Shown in pieces: positions 1-8,982 of a stretch of 64,000 nt of DNA. The notes beneath the pieces are model-generated. The model did no database searches. It worked only from the letters and a program-made list of their open reading frames with translations, and was not told where the DNA came from. Source of the DNA: Motiliproteus sp048265065 (lineage in GTDB: Bacteria > Pseudomonadota > Gammaproteobacteria > Pseudomonadales > Balneatricaceae); NCBI GenBank assembly GCA_048265065.1, contig JBLXCH010000007.1:1-64000 (forward strand). Direction: 5' to 3'. Each line of letters begins with the position of its first letter. Position 1 is the stretch's first letter. A program made the translations under genes and the position numbers.

Positions 1-172
1 GATCGGGCCCTCCGTGGACACTCTTATTAACTATGGTGTCATTCTCAAAACCCAGCTTATTGACTGCTTGAGCACCTTCAACAGGTTCTTTGAAAATACC
101 GGTAGAGTATGTCTCACCTTTATTGGTCAAATGGCGCAGTTTCGCGGTATTCACTGATTCAATCGTAATCAT
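1..172 (-). CDS. MOSC domain protein, YiiM-like (N-terminal part, cut by window edge)
   Basis: The reverse strand opens with ATG at 172 and stays open for 57 codons to the window edge. The translation begins MITIESVNTAKLRHL and continues with STGIFKEPVEG, a GLxxD-like stretch (KLGFENDTIV) and ends at SVHGGPD. The GIFK-P pattern followed by a leucine-glycine-asparate region and HGGPD is the N-terminal signature of YiiM-type MOSC proteins, which bind molybdenum cofactor and reduce N-hydroxylated base analogues. The rest of the gene lies outside the window, so the catalytic cysteine region cannot be seen. No strong ribosome binding site is evident before the ATG. The 173-437 stretch between this gene and the divergent protease shows no further gene. 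Confidence 0.75.
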   Translation of the reverse strand, partial: MITIESVNTAKLRHLTNKGETYSTGIFKEPVEGAQAVNKLGFENDTIVNKSVHGGPD

Positions 173-437
173 TGAGATAGAGTTCCATGGCAGAGGGCGG
201 ATCAAGTTCAAATGATCATAAATGGCCTAGCTTAACATTGGCAATAAGTGTTTTAACTTACACATAAAACCTCAAAGCCGCCTTTCCATATTCAAATAAA
301 GACTAAACTACGTCATTATTAACACGCAGCCTTTAAAGGTAATGTATTAGCCAAGTAACAACATGCAGCATGATTTAGCATGCCGGAAATTAATACTATC
401 GACATCTAACTGCAATTAGAGACATTGGGGACGCAGG

Positions 438-1589
438 ATGCAAAACCATTTTTTAACCGTACTACTCAGCTTTACCCTGCTGTTTAGTACCTGCTTGGAT
501 GCACAAATATACAAATACAAAGACAAACACGGTAAATGGCACTTTTCCGATAAGCCCATCACCCAACAACAAAAAAAAGCCTCTCAGGTGCCCGCGAAAA
601 ACACCGCTCCGGTAAAAATCATTTACCAAGACCCTAGTTCTCCCTATGCCGTAGAGCCGCCAAAAGCCTCGCAGCACACCAGCCGTGAAAACGATTTAGG
701 ATCACAACTCATAGAACGATTCAGACCCACGAGCACCGTTGAAAAAGTCACTCTGGCTGTGGTCACCGTTGAAACCAGCCTTAGTGTCGGTTCAGGCTTT
801 TTCATCTCCGAAGATGGTTTCTTGCTAACTAACAAGCACGTTATCAGGCCCGGAGAAGGTGAAAAATTTGAAGCTCAAAAGGAAGAGTTTGCCAAACTCC
901 GAGTAAAGCTCGACAAACAAAAAGACTGGCTTGATAACGAAATAATTCGACTGCAAAACTACAGAATAGAACTTGACGAATACGCCGATAGAATTCGCCA
1001 AGCTAGCAATGGCTCACGCAAAAGCACCGCTGCGGCCGATTACGAAATACTGTCTAGTCGCTACGCAGAAATGAAGGCACAACATGACCGTATAGCACTA
1101 GAACATCGTAGCGCATCAAAACAGCTAGACGACGCAGAATCCCAGTTCAGACTGAAGAGTAGCGCGGCCCAATTAGAACAACGCTTTAAAATCTCCCTGA
1201 AAGACGGCACTGAACTCCGTGCGGAGCTAGTGGCCATCAGTCGCGATTATGATTTAGCCCTGTTAAAGCTCAACGGCTATAAAACCCCGATGATTAATCT
1301 CCAAAAGCAGATACCCAGCCAAGGTCAACCTGTTTTTGCAGTCGGCAGCCCATTGGGAATTCGCGACTCAGTAACCTCAGGGATTGTCACCCGCAGCGAT
1401 AACAAAGCCATCATGACGGATGCTCAAATTCTACCAGGCAATAGCGGCGGCCCGTTGATTACAGCGGACGGGGAAGTTGTCGGTATTAATACCTTAAAGA
1501 TTTTCCACAAGGATATTCAAGGAGAAGGCTTTGGCGTTGCCATTCCATTAATCAAAGCCTACGAAACGTTTACGTCAGACATGCCATAG
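438..1589 (+). CDS. Secreted DUF4124-trypsin-like serine protease with coiled-coil insert
   Basis: A 383-residue protein with an N-terminal signal peptide (hydrophobic residues about 5-21) and then a DUF4124 module (IYKYKDKHGKWHFSDKP, residues about 24-41). It ends in a chymotrypsin-fold S1C protease domain. The triad is visible as H134 (LLTNKHVI), D272 (RDYDLALLKL) and S336 (LPGNSGGPLI). The unusual part is residues about 145-250, a charged, heptad-like helical segment inserted between the His and the Asp, which are normally only about 30 residues apart in HtrA relatives. No PDZ domain follows, unlike DegP/DegS. It probably acts in the periplasm; the substrate is unknown. It is divergent from the MOSC gene and convergent with hisD. 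Confidence 0.85.
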   Translation: MQNHFLTVLLSFTLLFSTCLDAQIYKYKDKHGKWHFSDKPITQQQKKASQVPAKNTAPVKIIYQDPSSPYAVEPPKASQHTSRENDLGSQLIERFRPTSTVEKVTLAVVTVETSLSVGSGFFISEDGFLLTNKHVIRPGEGEKFEAQKEEFAKLRVKLDKQKDWLDNEIIRLQNYRIELDEYADRIRQASNGSRKSTAAADYEILSSRYAEMKAQHDRIALEHRSASKQLDDAESQFRLKSSAAQLEQRFKISLKDGTELRAELVAISRDYDLALLKLNGYKTPMINLQKQIPSQGQPVFAVGSPLGIRDSVTSGIVTRSDNKAIMTDAQILPGNSGGPLITADGEVVGINTLKIFHKDIQGEGFGVAIPLIKAYETFTSDMP

Positions 1590-1632
1590 GTTTTTGTCGA
1601 AAAAGAGAAAGCACTAGGCATCCGCAAAAGTA

Positions 1633-1662
1633 CCGGCTGCGTTGATATCAACAAGCAGCCGG
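1633..1662. terminator. Hairpin between convergent protease and hisD
   Basis: CCGGCTGC at 1633-1640 pairs exactly with GCAGCCGG at 1655-1662. The intervening bases contain a second palindrome, GTTGATATCAAC. It sits between two convergent stop codons and probably ends transcripts from one or both sides. The flanking T tracts are short, so termination efficiency is uncertain. Confidence 0.5.
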
Positions 1663-1674
1663 CATAGATACGAT

Positions 1675-2994
1675 TTAATTTGAGGGTTTGATACGATATT
1701 CCGCAGATCGAGCATGCGCGGTCAAGCTTTCGCCCCGTGCTAAAACCGAAGCACATTTACCCATTTCAGAGGCGCCATCTGCTGAGAAATAAATCAACGA
1801 TGAACGCTTCTGGAAGTCGTATACACCCAACGGCGAAGAAAACCGAGCTGTGCCAGAAGTTGGCAAGACGTGGTTTGGACCAGCACAATAGTCCCCTAGG
1901 GCTTCAGCGGTATAGCGGCCCATAAAGATAGCGCCAGCATGACGCACGTTAGGCAACCAGGCTTCTGGCGACTCTACAGAAAGCTCCAAATGCTCTGGGG
2001 CGATGCGATTTATCAACGTAACCGCTTCTGCTTCTGACGCGACATCAATTAACGCTGCTCGCTCAGTGATAGAGGTTCGAATAATCGCTTCGCGCTCCAT
2101 AGTCGGAAGTAGCTTTTCAATGCTGTTTTTTACTTGTTCCGTAAAAGCAGGATCTAAGCTGATCAGAATCGATTGTGCATCCTCGTCGTGTTCGGCTTGT
2201 GAGAACAAATCCATCGCCACCCAGTCAGGGTCGGTTTTCCCATCACAAACAACCAGTATTTCTGAAGGACCAGCAATCATATCAATGCCAACCACACCAA
2301 ATACTGCTCGCTTAGCCGTCGCAACAAAGATATTACCTGGGCCAACAATTTTATCGACAGCCGGAACGGTTTCAGTGCCATAAGCTAAGGCACCTACAGC
2401 TTGAGCACCGCCAATACGGAAAACACGATCGACTCCGGCTAAGCAAGCTGCTGCAAGCACCAAAGGATTAATCTCACCATCCGGGGTAGGCACCACCATA
2501 ATAATTTCTTCGACACCCGCGACTTTCGCTGGCATAGCATTCATCAATACTGATGATGGATAAGAAGCCTTACCACCTGGCACATAGATACCAACGCGAT
2601 CTAAAGGTGTGACTTTTTGGCCAAGCACTGTGCCGTCAGCTTCTTCGTACTGCCAAGATTTTTGCACTTGGTTTTGGTGATAATCTTTAATTCGCTGGGC
2701 AGCAACTTGCAACGCATTACGTTCTGCTTCGGCAAGCCCATCAAGTGCAGTTTGCAATTCTTTTTGAGTGACTTCTAAATCAGCCATGCTGCTTGCGCTG
2801 AGGCGATCGAATTTATTGGTATATTCGACAACAGCCAGATCACCGCGCTGTTTGATATCGCTCAGAATGCCATCAACTGTATCATTAACTTGTCGATCGG
2901 ATACCGATTCCCACGCTAATAGCTCATCCAGTTTTTGGTCAAAACCCGCTTCACCCATGGTAAGACGAGTTACCGAAAGTGAGTTTTCGCTCAT
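1675..2994 (-). CDS. hisD: Histidinol dehydrogenase
   Basis: A 439-residue enzyme catalysing the last two steps of histidine biosynthesis, L-histidinol to L-histidine with two NAD+ and a zinc ion. Family signatures seen are YVPGGKASYPSSVLM, VDKIVGPGNIFVATAKR, the zinc-ligand region SQAEHDEDAQ, and RIAPEHLEL with the catalytic Glu-His pair. Length is normal. Its ATG overlaps the hisG stop (ATGA), so the two are translationally coupled. They are the last genes of the mla-murA-his transcription unit. The rest of the histidine pathway is not in this window. Confidence 0.97.
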   Translation of the reverse strand: MSENSLSVTRLTMGEAGFDQKLDELLAWESVSDRQVNDTVDGILSDIKQRGDLAVVEYTNKFDRLSASSMADLEVTQKELQTALDGLAEAERNALQVAAQRIKDYHQNQVQKSWQYEEADGTVLGQKVTPLDRVGIYVPGGKASYPSSVLMNAMPAKVAGVEEIIMVVPTPDGEINPLVLAAACLAGVDRVFRIGGAQAVGALAYGTETVPAVDKIVGPGNIFVATAKRAVFGVVGIDMIAGPSEILVVCDGKTDPDWVAMDLFSQAEHDEDAQSILISLDPAFTEQVKNSIEKLLPTMEREAIIRTSITERAALIDVASEAEAVTLINRIAPEHLELSVESPEAWLPNVRHAGAIFMGRYTAEALGDYCAGPNHVLPTSGTARFSSPLGVYDFQKRSSLIYFSADGASEMGKCASVLARGESLTAHARSAEYRIKPSN

Positions 2995-3641
2995 GCTTCT
3001 ACCTGCTTTGCTGCTTCAACGGCAGCAGAGAGTTGTTCAATAATTGGTTGGATTTGGTCGTGCTTCATTTTCATCGCCGCCTTACCTACCACCAAACGAG
3101 TACTCACTGGAGCAATCATTTCTAACGGCTCCATGCCATTGGCCTTGAGTGTATTACCCGTATCAACGATATCAACAATACGGTCAGCCAAGCCCATAAT
3201 AGGAGCCAGCTCCATCGCGCCGTAAAGCTTGATAATATCCACTTGGACACCTTGTTCGGCATAATATTGCTTAGTGACATTAACAAACTTACTGGCCACT
3301 TTCAGCCTACCTTTAATCGGCTTTGCATCAACCATAGCAGCGGTCATTAATTTACACCGTGCGATATTCAAATCTAATGGCTCATATAACGCAGTGCCGC
3401 CATATTCCATGAGTACATCTTTGCCTGCTACTCCCATATCTGCTGCACCATACTCAACATAGGTGGGCACATCAGTCGCACGAATCACCAATAATTTAAT
3501 ATGAGGGTGATTCGTATCGAATATCAGTTTACGGCTTTTAGAAATATCTTCTGAAGGCACAATGTCAGCCTGCTCTAGTAACGGCAGTGTTTCTTTCAGA
3601 ATTCGGCCTTTCGATAAGGCAATAGTAATAGGCTGTGTCAT
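2991..3641 (-). CDS. hisG: ATP phosphoribosyltransferase, short form
   Basis: The first enzyme of histidine biosynthesis, condensing ATP with PRPP. The 216-residue protein starts MTQPITIALSKGR and has the PRPP-binding segment DIVDTGNTLKANGM. It lacks the C-terminal ACT-like regulatory domain of the roughly 300-residue long form. Short HisG enzymes need the HisS-like partner HisZ for activity and feedback inhibition; hisZ is not visible here and is expected elsewhere. It overlaps hisD by 4 bases and follows murA after about 25 bases. Confidence 0.96.
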   Translation of the reverse strand: MTQPITIALSKGRILKETLPLLEQADIVPSEDISKSRKLIFDTNHPHIKLLVIRATDVPTYVEYGAADMGVAGKDVLMEYGGTALYEPLDLNIARCKLMTAAMVDAKPIKGRLKVASKFVNVTKQYYAEQGVQVDIIKLYGAMELAPIMGLADRIVDIVDTGNTLKANGMEPLEMIAPVSTRLVVGKAAMKMKHDQIQPIIEQLSAAVEAAKQVEA

Positions 3642-3666
3642 GTTCTGACTCTATGATGACCCTTAA

Positions 3667-4929
3667 TCAGGAAGGAATACGACGAATTTTCGCACCCAAT
3701 AACTGTAGCTTTTCTTCGATACATTCATAGCCACGGTCGATATGGTAAATACGCTCAATGACAGTTTCACCTTCGGCTAATAACGCCGCAATAACAAGGC
3801 TCGCTGATGCACGCAAATCCGTCGCCATTACTGGTGCTGCTTTTAATTGCTCCACACCTTGGATAACAACCGCATTACCTTCAATCGATGCTTTAGCCCC
3901 CATACGGACCATCTCTTGAATGTGCATGAAGCGATTTTCAAAAACAGTCTCACGAATGGTTCCAACACCAGTAGCAATAGTGTTCATGGCCGCAAACTGA
4001 GCTTGCATATCGGTTGGGAACGCCGGGTAAGGCGCTGTGGTAAGGTCAACCGCTTTAGGGCGTTTGCCATGCATATCAAGGCGAATCCAATCTTCACCTG
4101 TCTCAATTTCTGCACCGGCTTCTTCAAGCTTTAATAGCACAGCATCTAAGGTAGATGGCGCTGTTTTCTTACAAAGAACGCGACCACCCGTTGCTGCAGC
4201 GGCAACCAAGTACGTTCCAGTTTCAATGCGGTCAGGCAATACGGAATAGCTACCACCACCCAAAGACTCAACACCTTCAATAGTAATAGTGCCTGTACCA
4301 TGACCGGTAATCTTTGCACCCATACTGATAAGGCATAGAGCCAAGTCAACCACTTCAGGCTCTTTCGCCGCATTTTCAATAACGGTGGTGCCTTCTGCTA
4401 AAGACGCTGCCATCAACAGGTTTTCGGTGCCCGTCACTGTAACTGTGTCTAAAAAGATCTTTGCGCCTTTTAAGCGACCGTTGCTTTTCGCACGGATATA
4501 GCCTTCTTCTACAACGATATCTGCACCCATCGCTTGTAGGCCACGAATGTGCAAATCAACAGGGCGACTACCAATTGCACAACCACCAGGCAAAGACACT
4601 TCCGCCTCACCAAAGTGCGCCAGCATAGGTCCTAAAACAAGGATCGATGCACGCATGGTTTTAACCAATTCATAGGGCGCAACCAGTGACTTAATCTTGG
4701 TTGCGTCTACTTCCACATTAAGCTTTTCATCAATCATGATTTCAACACCCATACGACCGATCAACTCGATCATCGTGGTGATGTCATGCAAATGAGGCAG
4801 GTTACAAACCGTCATTGGTTTATCGGCTAGCAACGTTGCCGCCAGAATGGGTAGCGCGGAGTTCTTCGCACCAGAGATTCTTACTTCTCCGTCAAGAACG
4901 TTGCCGCCTTCAATAATCAGTTTATCCAT
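3667..4929 (-). CDS. murA: UDP-N-acetylglucosamine 1-carboxyvinyltransferase
   Basis: The first committed step of peptidoglycan synthesis, transferring enolpyruvate from PEP to UDP-GlcNAc in the cytoplasm. The 420-residue protein starts MDKLIIEGGNVLDGEVRISG, contains the KNS substrate loop (ISGAKNSALPIL), and has the catalytic, fosfomycin-target Cys at about position 117 in LPGGCAIGSRP. Length and termini match the family. It lies downstream of the mla genes and ibaG, the usual gammaproteobacterial order. This links outer-membrane lipid homeostasis and wall synthesis in one leftward unit. Confidence 0.98.
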   Translation of the reverse strand: MDKLIIEGGNVLDGEVRISGAKNSALPILAATLLADKPMTVCNLPHLHDITTMIELIGRMGVEIMIDEKLNVEVDATKIKSLVAPYELVKTMRASILVLGPMLAHFGEAEVSLPGGCAIGSRPVDLHIRGLQAMGADIVVEEGYIRAKSNGRLKGAKIFLDTVTVTGTENLLMAASLAEGTTVIENAAKEPEVVDLALCLISMGAKITGHGTGTITIEGVESLGGGSYSVLPDRIETGTYLVAAAATGGRVLCKKTAPSTLDAVLLKLEEAGAEIETGEDWIRLDMHGKRPKAVDLTTAPYPAFPTDMQAQFAAMNTIATGVGTIRETVFENRFMHIQEMVRMGAKASIEGNAVVIQGVEQLKAAPVMATDLRASASLVIAALLAEGETVIERIYHIDRGYECIEEKLQLLGAKIRRIPS

Positions 4930-4980
4930 GCAATAGGGCCTAAAATGGAGGCTACGAGCACCACCATTGTTTGAAAATTA

Positions 4981-5223
4981 TTAAGCGTTAATCGCTTGCC
5001 ATTGTTCTGGGGTATACGCTTTGATGGTCAACGCATGTATCGCACCGCTCGCGATATGGTCATTTAAACACCCATAGACCAACTGCTGTTTTTTAACCGG
5101 CGACAAGCCTGAGAATAGCTCACCAATCACTGTAATTTGAAAATTACAGCCTTCTCCGGCAGTAATGGCTTCGCAGCCTTCAAGGGATGATTCAACCAAT
5201 TGTTTTACTTCGTCAGCCTGCAT
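4981..5223 (-). CDS. ibaG: BolA/IbaG family protein
   Basis: An 80-residue BolA-type protein, probably the IbaG (YrbA) branch because it sits between mlaB and murA, where ibaG is normally found. BolA proteins bind monothiol glutaredoxins through a shared Fe-S cluster; IbaG is linked to acid stress and iron-sulfur trafficking. Seen are the conserved VKKQQLVYGCLNDHI helix and the IHALTIKAYTPEQW C-terminus with the His typical of cluster binding. The start ATG at 5223 follows a TAGTTAG-type leader with an AGGAG-like motif. Confidence 0.9.
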   Translation of the reverse strand: MQADEVKQLVESSLEGCEAITAGEGCNFQITVIGELFSGLSPVKKQQLVYGCLNDHIASGAIHALTIKAYTPEQWQAINA

Positions 5224-5300
5224 GACTAACTCCTGGCACTTTAGCTCATTTAAATAAGCGGCATATCATAGCGAAAACGGGGGGAAAAGGCTAAGTTTGC

Positions 5301-5588
5301 TTAACCTAAGAGCTGCTCTAAATCGCTCATTTGAGAAATAGCCTGCAATGGCTGAGGGACATGAGAGTATTGAAGCTGAACACCTTGGACTGAGGCTGTA
5401 CGTTGCCAGAAAAGCAATAGCGCCATTGCTGCGGTATTCACGCTCCCGACACCTGAAAGATCAACCGTTAACTCACCTTCTTGCTGCTGGATCAACGCTT
5501 CTCCAGTCGTACGAAGTCCCACCACGGTATGAAAGTCAATGTCGCCTACAACCTTTAAAACGCCGTCTGTTAATGTGACATTAGCCAT
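5301..5588 (-). CDS. mlaB: STAS-domain subunit of Mla phospholipid transporter
   Basis: A 95-residue single STAS domain (anti-sigma-factor-antagonist fold) with the conserved DLSGVGSVNTAA loop. In the MlaFEDB inner-membrane complex MlaB binds the ATPase MlaF and is needed for its stability and activity. It starts 13 bases after the mlaD stop, so it belongs to the same transcription unit. In most gammaproteobacteria mlaC lies between mlaD and mlaB; here nothing fits in the gap. Confidence 0.88.
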   Translation of the reverse strand: MANVTLTDGVLKVVGDIDFHTVVGLRTTGEALIQQQEGELTVDLSGVGSVNTAAMALLLFWQRTASVQGVQLQYSHVPQPLQAISQMSDLEQLLG

Positions 5589-5600
5589 TATCTAGCCCTG

Positions 5601-6059
5601 TTACTCATTAACTTTATTAAACAAGAACTTACCAATAAGCTCTTCGAGAACCAATGCAGACTGGGTATCTTCAATCTGGTCACCATCAACTAACACATCA
5701 GGGTCACCACCCACAGTAATTCCGATATATTTTTCACCGAGCAGCCCTGCGGTTAGAATTGAGGCACTGCTATCAATAGAGAGATAGTCATACTCCGGTA
5801 AGATCTCCATTTCTACGCGAGCATTTATCTTTTCTGGATCAATCGTGATGTTCGTCACCTGTCCAATAGTTACCCCAGAAATAGTCACTTTAGAGCGAGC
5901 CGTTAGGCCGCCGATATTCTCAAAATGGGCGTAGATCTTATAACCATCTTCAGCAGCCTTCATATTTAAGCCACTGACATTAACGACCAAGATAGCTAAT
6001 GCCACCATGCCCGCAAAAATAAAAGCACCAACACCCAACTCAACCATCCGCAAGCGCAT
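5601..6059 (-). CDS. mlaD: MCE-domain lipid-binding subunit of Mla transporter
   Basis: MlaD forms a periplasmic hexameric MCE ring, anchored by one N-terminal helix, through which phospholipid passes. The protein starts MRLRMVELGVGAFIF with a membrane helix at about residues 6-28. The MCE core follows (ARSKVTISGVTIGQV, GLLGEKYIGITVGGDPD). The ATG at 6059 is chosen because it follows a GGAG ribosome site at normal spacing and lies one base past the mlaE stop. An upstream TTG at 6074 would add five residues. At 152 residues it is of normal size. Confidence 0.94.
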   Translation of the reverse strand: MRLRMVELGVGAFIFAGMVALAILVVNVSGLNMKAAEDGYKIYAHFENIGGLTARSKVTISGVTIGQVTNITIDPEKINARVEMEILPEYDYLSIDSSASILTAGLLGEKYIGITVGGDPDVLVDGDQIEDTQSALVLEELIGKFLFNKVNE

Positions 6060-6060
6060 T

Positions 6061-6843
6061 CTATAAATCTCCAAACATCAAAGCAGTCAACAAAAAGTCC
6101 ATTCCAAGGATTGCCAAAGAGGCGTAAACCACTGTCTTGGTAGTGGCTTGCGAAATCCCCTCTGAAGTAGGAATACAGTCATATCCTTGAAAGACCGCTA
6201 TCCATGTAACAATAAAACCGAACACGATGGCTTTAATGATGCCATTCACAATATCAATCTGAAAATTCACAGCTGACTGCATATTTGCCCAGAAGGAACC
6301 TTCATAAATCCCTAACCAATCAACCGCAACCAAAGCACCACCCCATACACCTACCACACTAAAAATAATGGCCAACAAAGGAAGTGAAATAAAGCCTGCC
6401 CAAAAGCGCGGCGCAACGATCCGTTTCAACGGGTCAACACCAATCATTTCCATACTCGATAACTGCTCGGTTGCCTTCATCAAACCGATTTCCGCAGTAA
6501 GCGCAGAGCCCGCACGTCCGGCAAACAACAAACCAGCAACAACCGGCGCCAGCTCTCGAACTAAACTTAAGGCGACCATCTGCCCAACGGCTTGCTCAGA
6601 GCCGTAATCCACAAGGATCGTATAACCTTGCAGACTAAGCACCATACCGATGAACAAACCTGATACGACAATAATAACGAGTGACAACACACCAACAAAA
6701 TGGAGTTGCTTAACCAAGAGCGGGAAGCCAACACGAAAGTTAGGCCAGCCAACGATCGATTGGAATAAGAAGATAGTAGCTCGACCTAAGGCCGACAAAC
6801 GCAACAGGCCATAACGCCCTAATGCCGCGAGTTGGTTCATCAT
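6061..6843 (-). CDS. mlaE: Permease subunit of Mla phospholipid transporter
   Basis: A 260-residue integral inner-membrane protein of the MlaE/DUF140 permease family with about five or six hydrophobic segments. It carries the family motifs LAPVVAGLLFAGRAGSALTA and EQLSSMEMIGVDPLKRIVAPR. MlaE dimerises with MlaF ATPases and the MlaD ring to move phospholipids between inner membrane and periplasm. It overlaps mlaF by four bases and abuts mlaD, consistent with one operon. Confidence 0.96.
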   Translation of the reverse strand: MMNQLAALGRYGLLRLSALGRATIFLFQSIVGWPNFRVGFPLLVKQLHFVGVLSLVIIVVSGLFIGMVLSLQGYTILVDYGSEQAVGQMVALSLVRELAPVVAGLLFAGRAGSALTAEIGLMKATEQLSSMEMIGVDPLKRIVAPRFWAGFISLPLLAIIFSVVGVWGGALVAVDWLGIYEGSFWANMQSAVNFQIDIVNGIIKAIVFGFIVTWIAVFQGYDCIPTSEGISQATTKTVVYASLAILGMDFLLTALMFGDL

Positions 6844-7679
6844 GCTTTTTCCCCCAACAATTCCTGCAGATAGTCACCTTCTGTGGGGAAGTGAAAAGGC
6901 ACCGGCCCATCGGGCAACCCTTGCATAAACTGTTTCACCTTAGGGGAGCTTTCATTTAATAGTTCAGCGGTCGTGCCTTTTGCCATCACCGTGCCATCAG
7001 ACACTACATAAATATAATCGGCGATACTGAGGGTCTCTTGGATGTCATGAGAAACAACAATACTAGTCAGCCCCAAGCTTTTGTTCAGTGTTTTGATTAA
7101 CTGCACCAACACACCCATAGCAATCGGGTCTTGGCCGGTAAACGGTTCATCGTACATCAAAATATCAGGATCTAATGCGATCGCTCTTGCCAAAGCAACT
7201 CGACGAGCCATACCGCCAGATAGTTCGCTAGGCATTAGCTTAACGGCTCCACGCAAACCAACTGCCTGCAATTTCATTAAAACAAGGTCAGTAATCATGT
7301 CATCAGGGAGGTCGGTATGAACACGGATAGGAAAGGCGACATTTTCAAAAACGCTTAGGTCGGAAAATAGAGCACCACTTTGAAACAACATACCCATGCG
7401 AGAACGCAATTTGAACAGATCACGACGACTCAGTTTTGGGACATCTTGACCATCGATCAGGATACTGCCACCTTCAGGTCGCACTTGACCGCCAATCAGC
7501 TTCAGCAGTGTCGTTTTACCTGTTCCACTAGGCCCCATAATGGCAGTAATTTTACCGCGAGGAATAGAGAGTGAAATATTATTAAAAATCGCACGGTCGC
7601 CGCGATAAAAGCTCATGCCCTGTATATCGATAATCGTATCGCTCACCGCGTCCATGTCTTCGGGCTTTTCGCTGCTCAT
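6840..7679 (-). CDS. mlaF: ATPase subunit of Mla phospholipid transporter
   Basis: A 279-residue ABC ATPase that drives the MlaFEDB complex. Visible motifs are Walker A (GPSGTGKTT), the signature LSGGMARRVALARA, Walker B with catalytic Glu (ILMYDEPF) and the switch His (VVSHD). The LSGGM variant and the adjacency to mlaE identify it. It is the first gene of the leftward unit running to hisD; the promoter should lie in 7680-7858, opposite yrbG. Confidence 0.96.
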   Translation of the reverse strand: MSSEKPEDMDAVSDTIIDIQGMSFYRGDRAIFNNISLSIPRGKITAIMGPSGTGKTTLLKLIGGQVRPEGGSILIDGQDVPKLSRRDLFKLRSRMGMLFQSGALFSDLSVFENVAFPIRVHTDLPDDMITDLVLMKLQAVGLRGAVKLMPSELSGGMARRVALARAIALDPDILMYDEPFTGQDPIAMGVLVQLIKTLNKSLGLTSIVVSHDIQETLSIADYIYVVSDGTVMAKGTTAELLNESSPKVKQFMQGLPDGPVPFHFPTEGDYLQELLGEKA

Positions 7680-7858
7680 TAAAAAGGAAGTTCCAATAGT
7701 TTTGTAACGGTCGGTAATATATCACCGCATTCTAGAGATTACACGGAGATCAAACAACTCAACGACGCGAGTTTTTCCACAAACCATCACGTACACGGGT
7801 TGCCAAAGCCACCTCATGCACATACATTAGCGGACTGAATTTCACCACTGAGTCAATC

Positions 7859-8824
7859 ATGATTGAACTACTTTACCCTATCGCGGCAATCCTCGCCGGT
7901 TTCTTAGTCCTAATATGGAGCGCCGACCGCTTTGTTATTGGCGCCGCAGCAACAGCACGCGGCCTTGGCATGTCACCAATGCTGATCGGTTTAACTATCG
8001 TCTCTATTGGCACATCGGCCCCTGAAATGTTGGTTTCTTCGTTTGCTGCTTACGACAACGCAGGAGGCTTAGCGATTGGTAATGCACTTGGTTCGAACAT
8101 CGCTAATATTGGTCTGGTATTAGGCATTACCGCCTTAGTAGCACCTCTACCCGTACAAAGTGGTCTCATGCGTAAAGAACTACCGCTGCTCATGGTTGTT
8201 ACTTTATCAATTGCCGCTATTTTGTGGGATGGCTACCTTGGACTTACGGACGCCGTGATCTTGTTAATGGGCTTGGTGACTTGCCTCTACCTTTTTTATC
8301 GCTTTCAAAAGTTTGCCGCTCCTGAAGAAATAGCCCATGAAGAGGAAGAAATTCCTGAATTACCGACGGCAAAAGCATTGTTTTGGTTAATTGTAGGCTT
8401 GGTACTCTTAGCGGCCAGCTCTCGCTTATTGGTTTGGGGCGCGACCAGCATTGCAACTAGCTTAGGTGTCAGCGATCTGGTCATTGGTCTTACCATTGTC
8501 GCCATCGGCACCAGCCTGCCTGAACTTGCCGCCTCCATTGCCAGCGCCTTAAAGAAACATCACGACATTGCTATCGGCAACGTCGTTGGCTCAAATATAT
8601 TTAACCTATTAGCTGTGATGCCACTGCCCGGTTTAATTCGACCATTCCATTTTGACCCTAGCGTTTTAACACGGGATTTTGCCGTGATGGTCGGCTTCAC
8701 CCTTGCACTTTTCATCTTCTCACGGGTGGTTAGCAGGGGCACCGTCAGCCGAGCTGAAGGTACGGTTCTCGTACTTGGCTATACAGCTTATTTAGGCTTG
8801 CTCTACAATAGCGCTGTCGGCTAA
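7859..8824 (+). CDS. yrbG: Calcium/sodium antiporter, YrbG family
   Basis: A 321-residue inner-membrane cation/Ca2+ exchanger with two inverted repeats. Each carries an alpha motif: SIGTSAPEMLVSSFAA with GNALGSNIANIGLVLG in the first half, and AIGTSLPELAASIASA with GNVVGSNIFNLL in the second. An acidic cytoplasmic loop (EEIAHEEEEIPE) separates the halves, and about ten membrane segments are seen. It is the divergent neighbour of mlaF and precedes kdsD, as in many gammaproteobacteria. Confidence 0.94.
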   Translation: MIELLYPIAAILAGFLVLIWSADRFVIGAAATARGLGMSPMLIGLTIVSIGTSAPEMLVSSFAAYDNAGGLAIGNALGSNIANIGLVLGITALVAPLPVQSGLMRKELPLLMVVTLSIAAILWDGYLGLTDAVILLMGLVTCLYLFYRFQKFAAPEEIAHEEEEIPELPTAKALFWLIVGLVLLAASSRLLVWGATSIATSLGVSDLVIGLTIVAIGTSLPELAASIASALKKHHDIAIGNVVGSNIFNLLAVMPLPGLIRPFHFDPSVLTRDFAVMVGFTLALFIFSRVVSRGTVSRAEGTVLVLGYTAYLGLLYNSAVG

Positions 8825-8982
8825 AAGTCTGCGCAGTTTTTATAGTCATAGAATACGTAATTGAATAAATATGCTATCCGCAAAGCTCCTAACAAAAAGA
8901 ACATGTTAACGAGCTTTCAACAAACAGTTCTTGGTCAGTAACGCTGAATAAAAGAGCCTGTAACGAAGAGCCCGAATACCTC

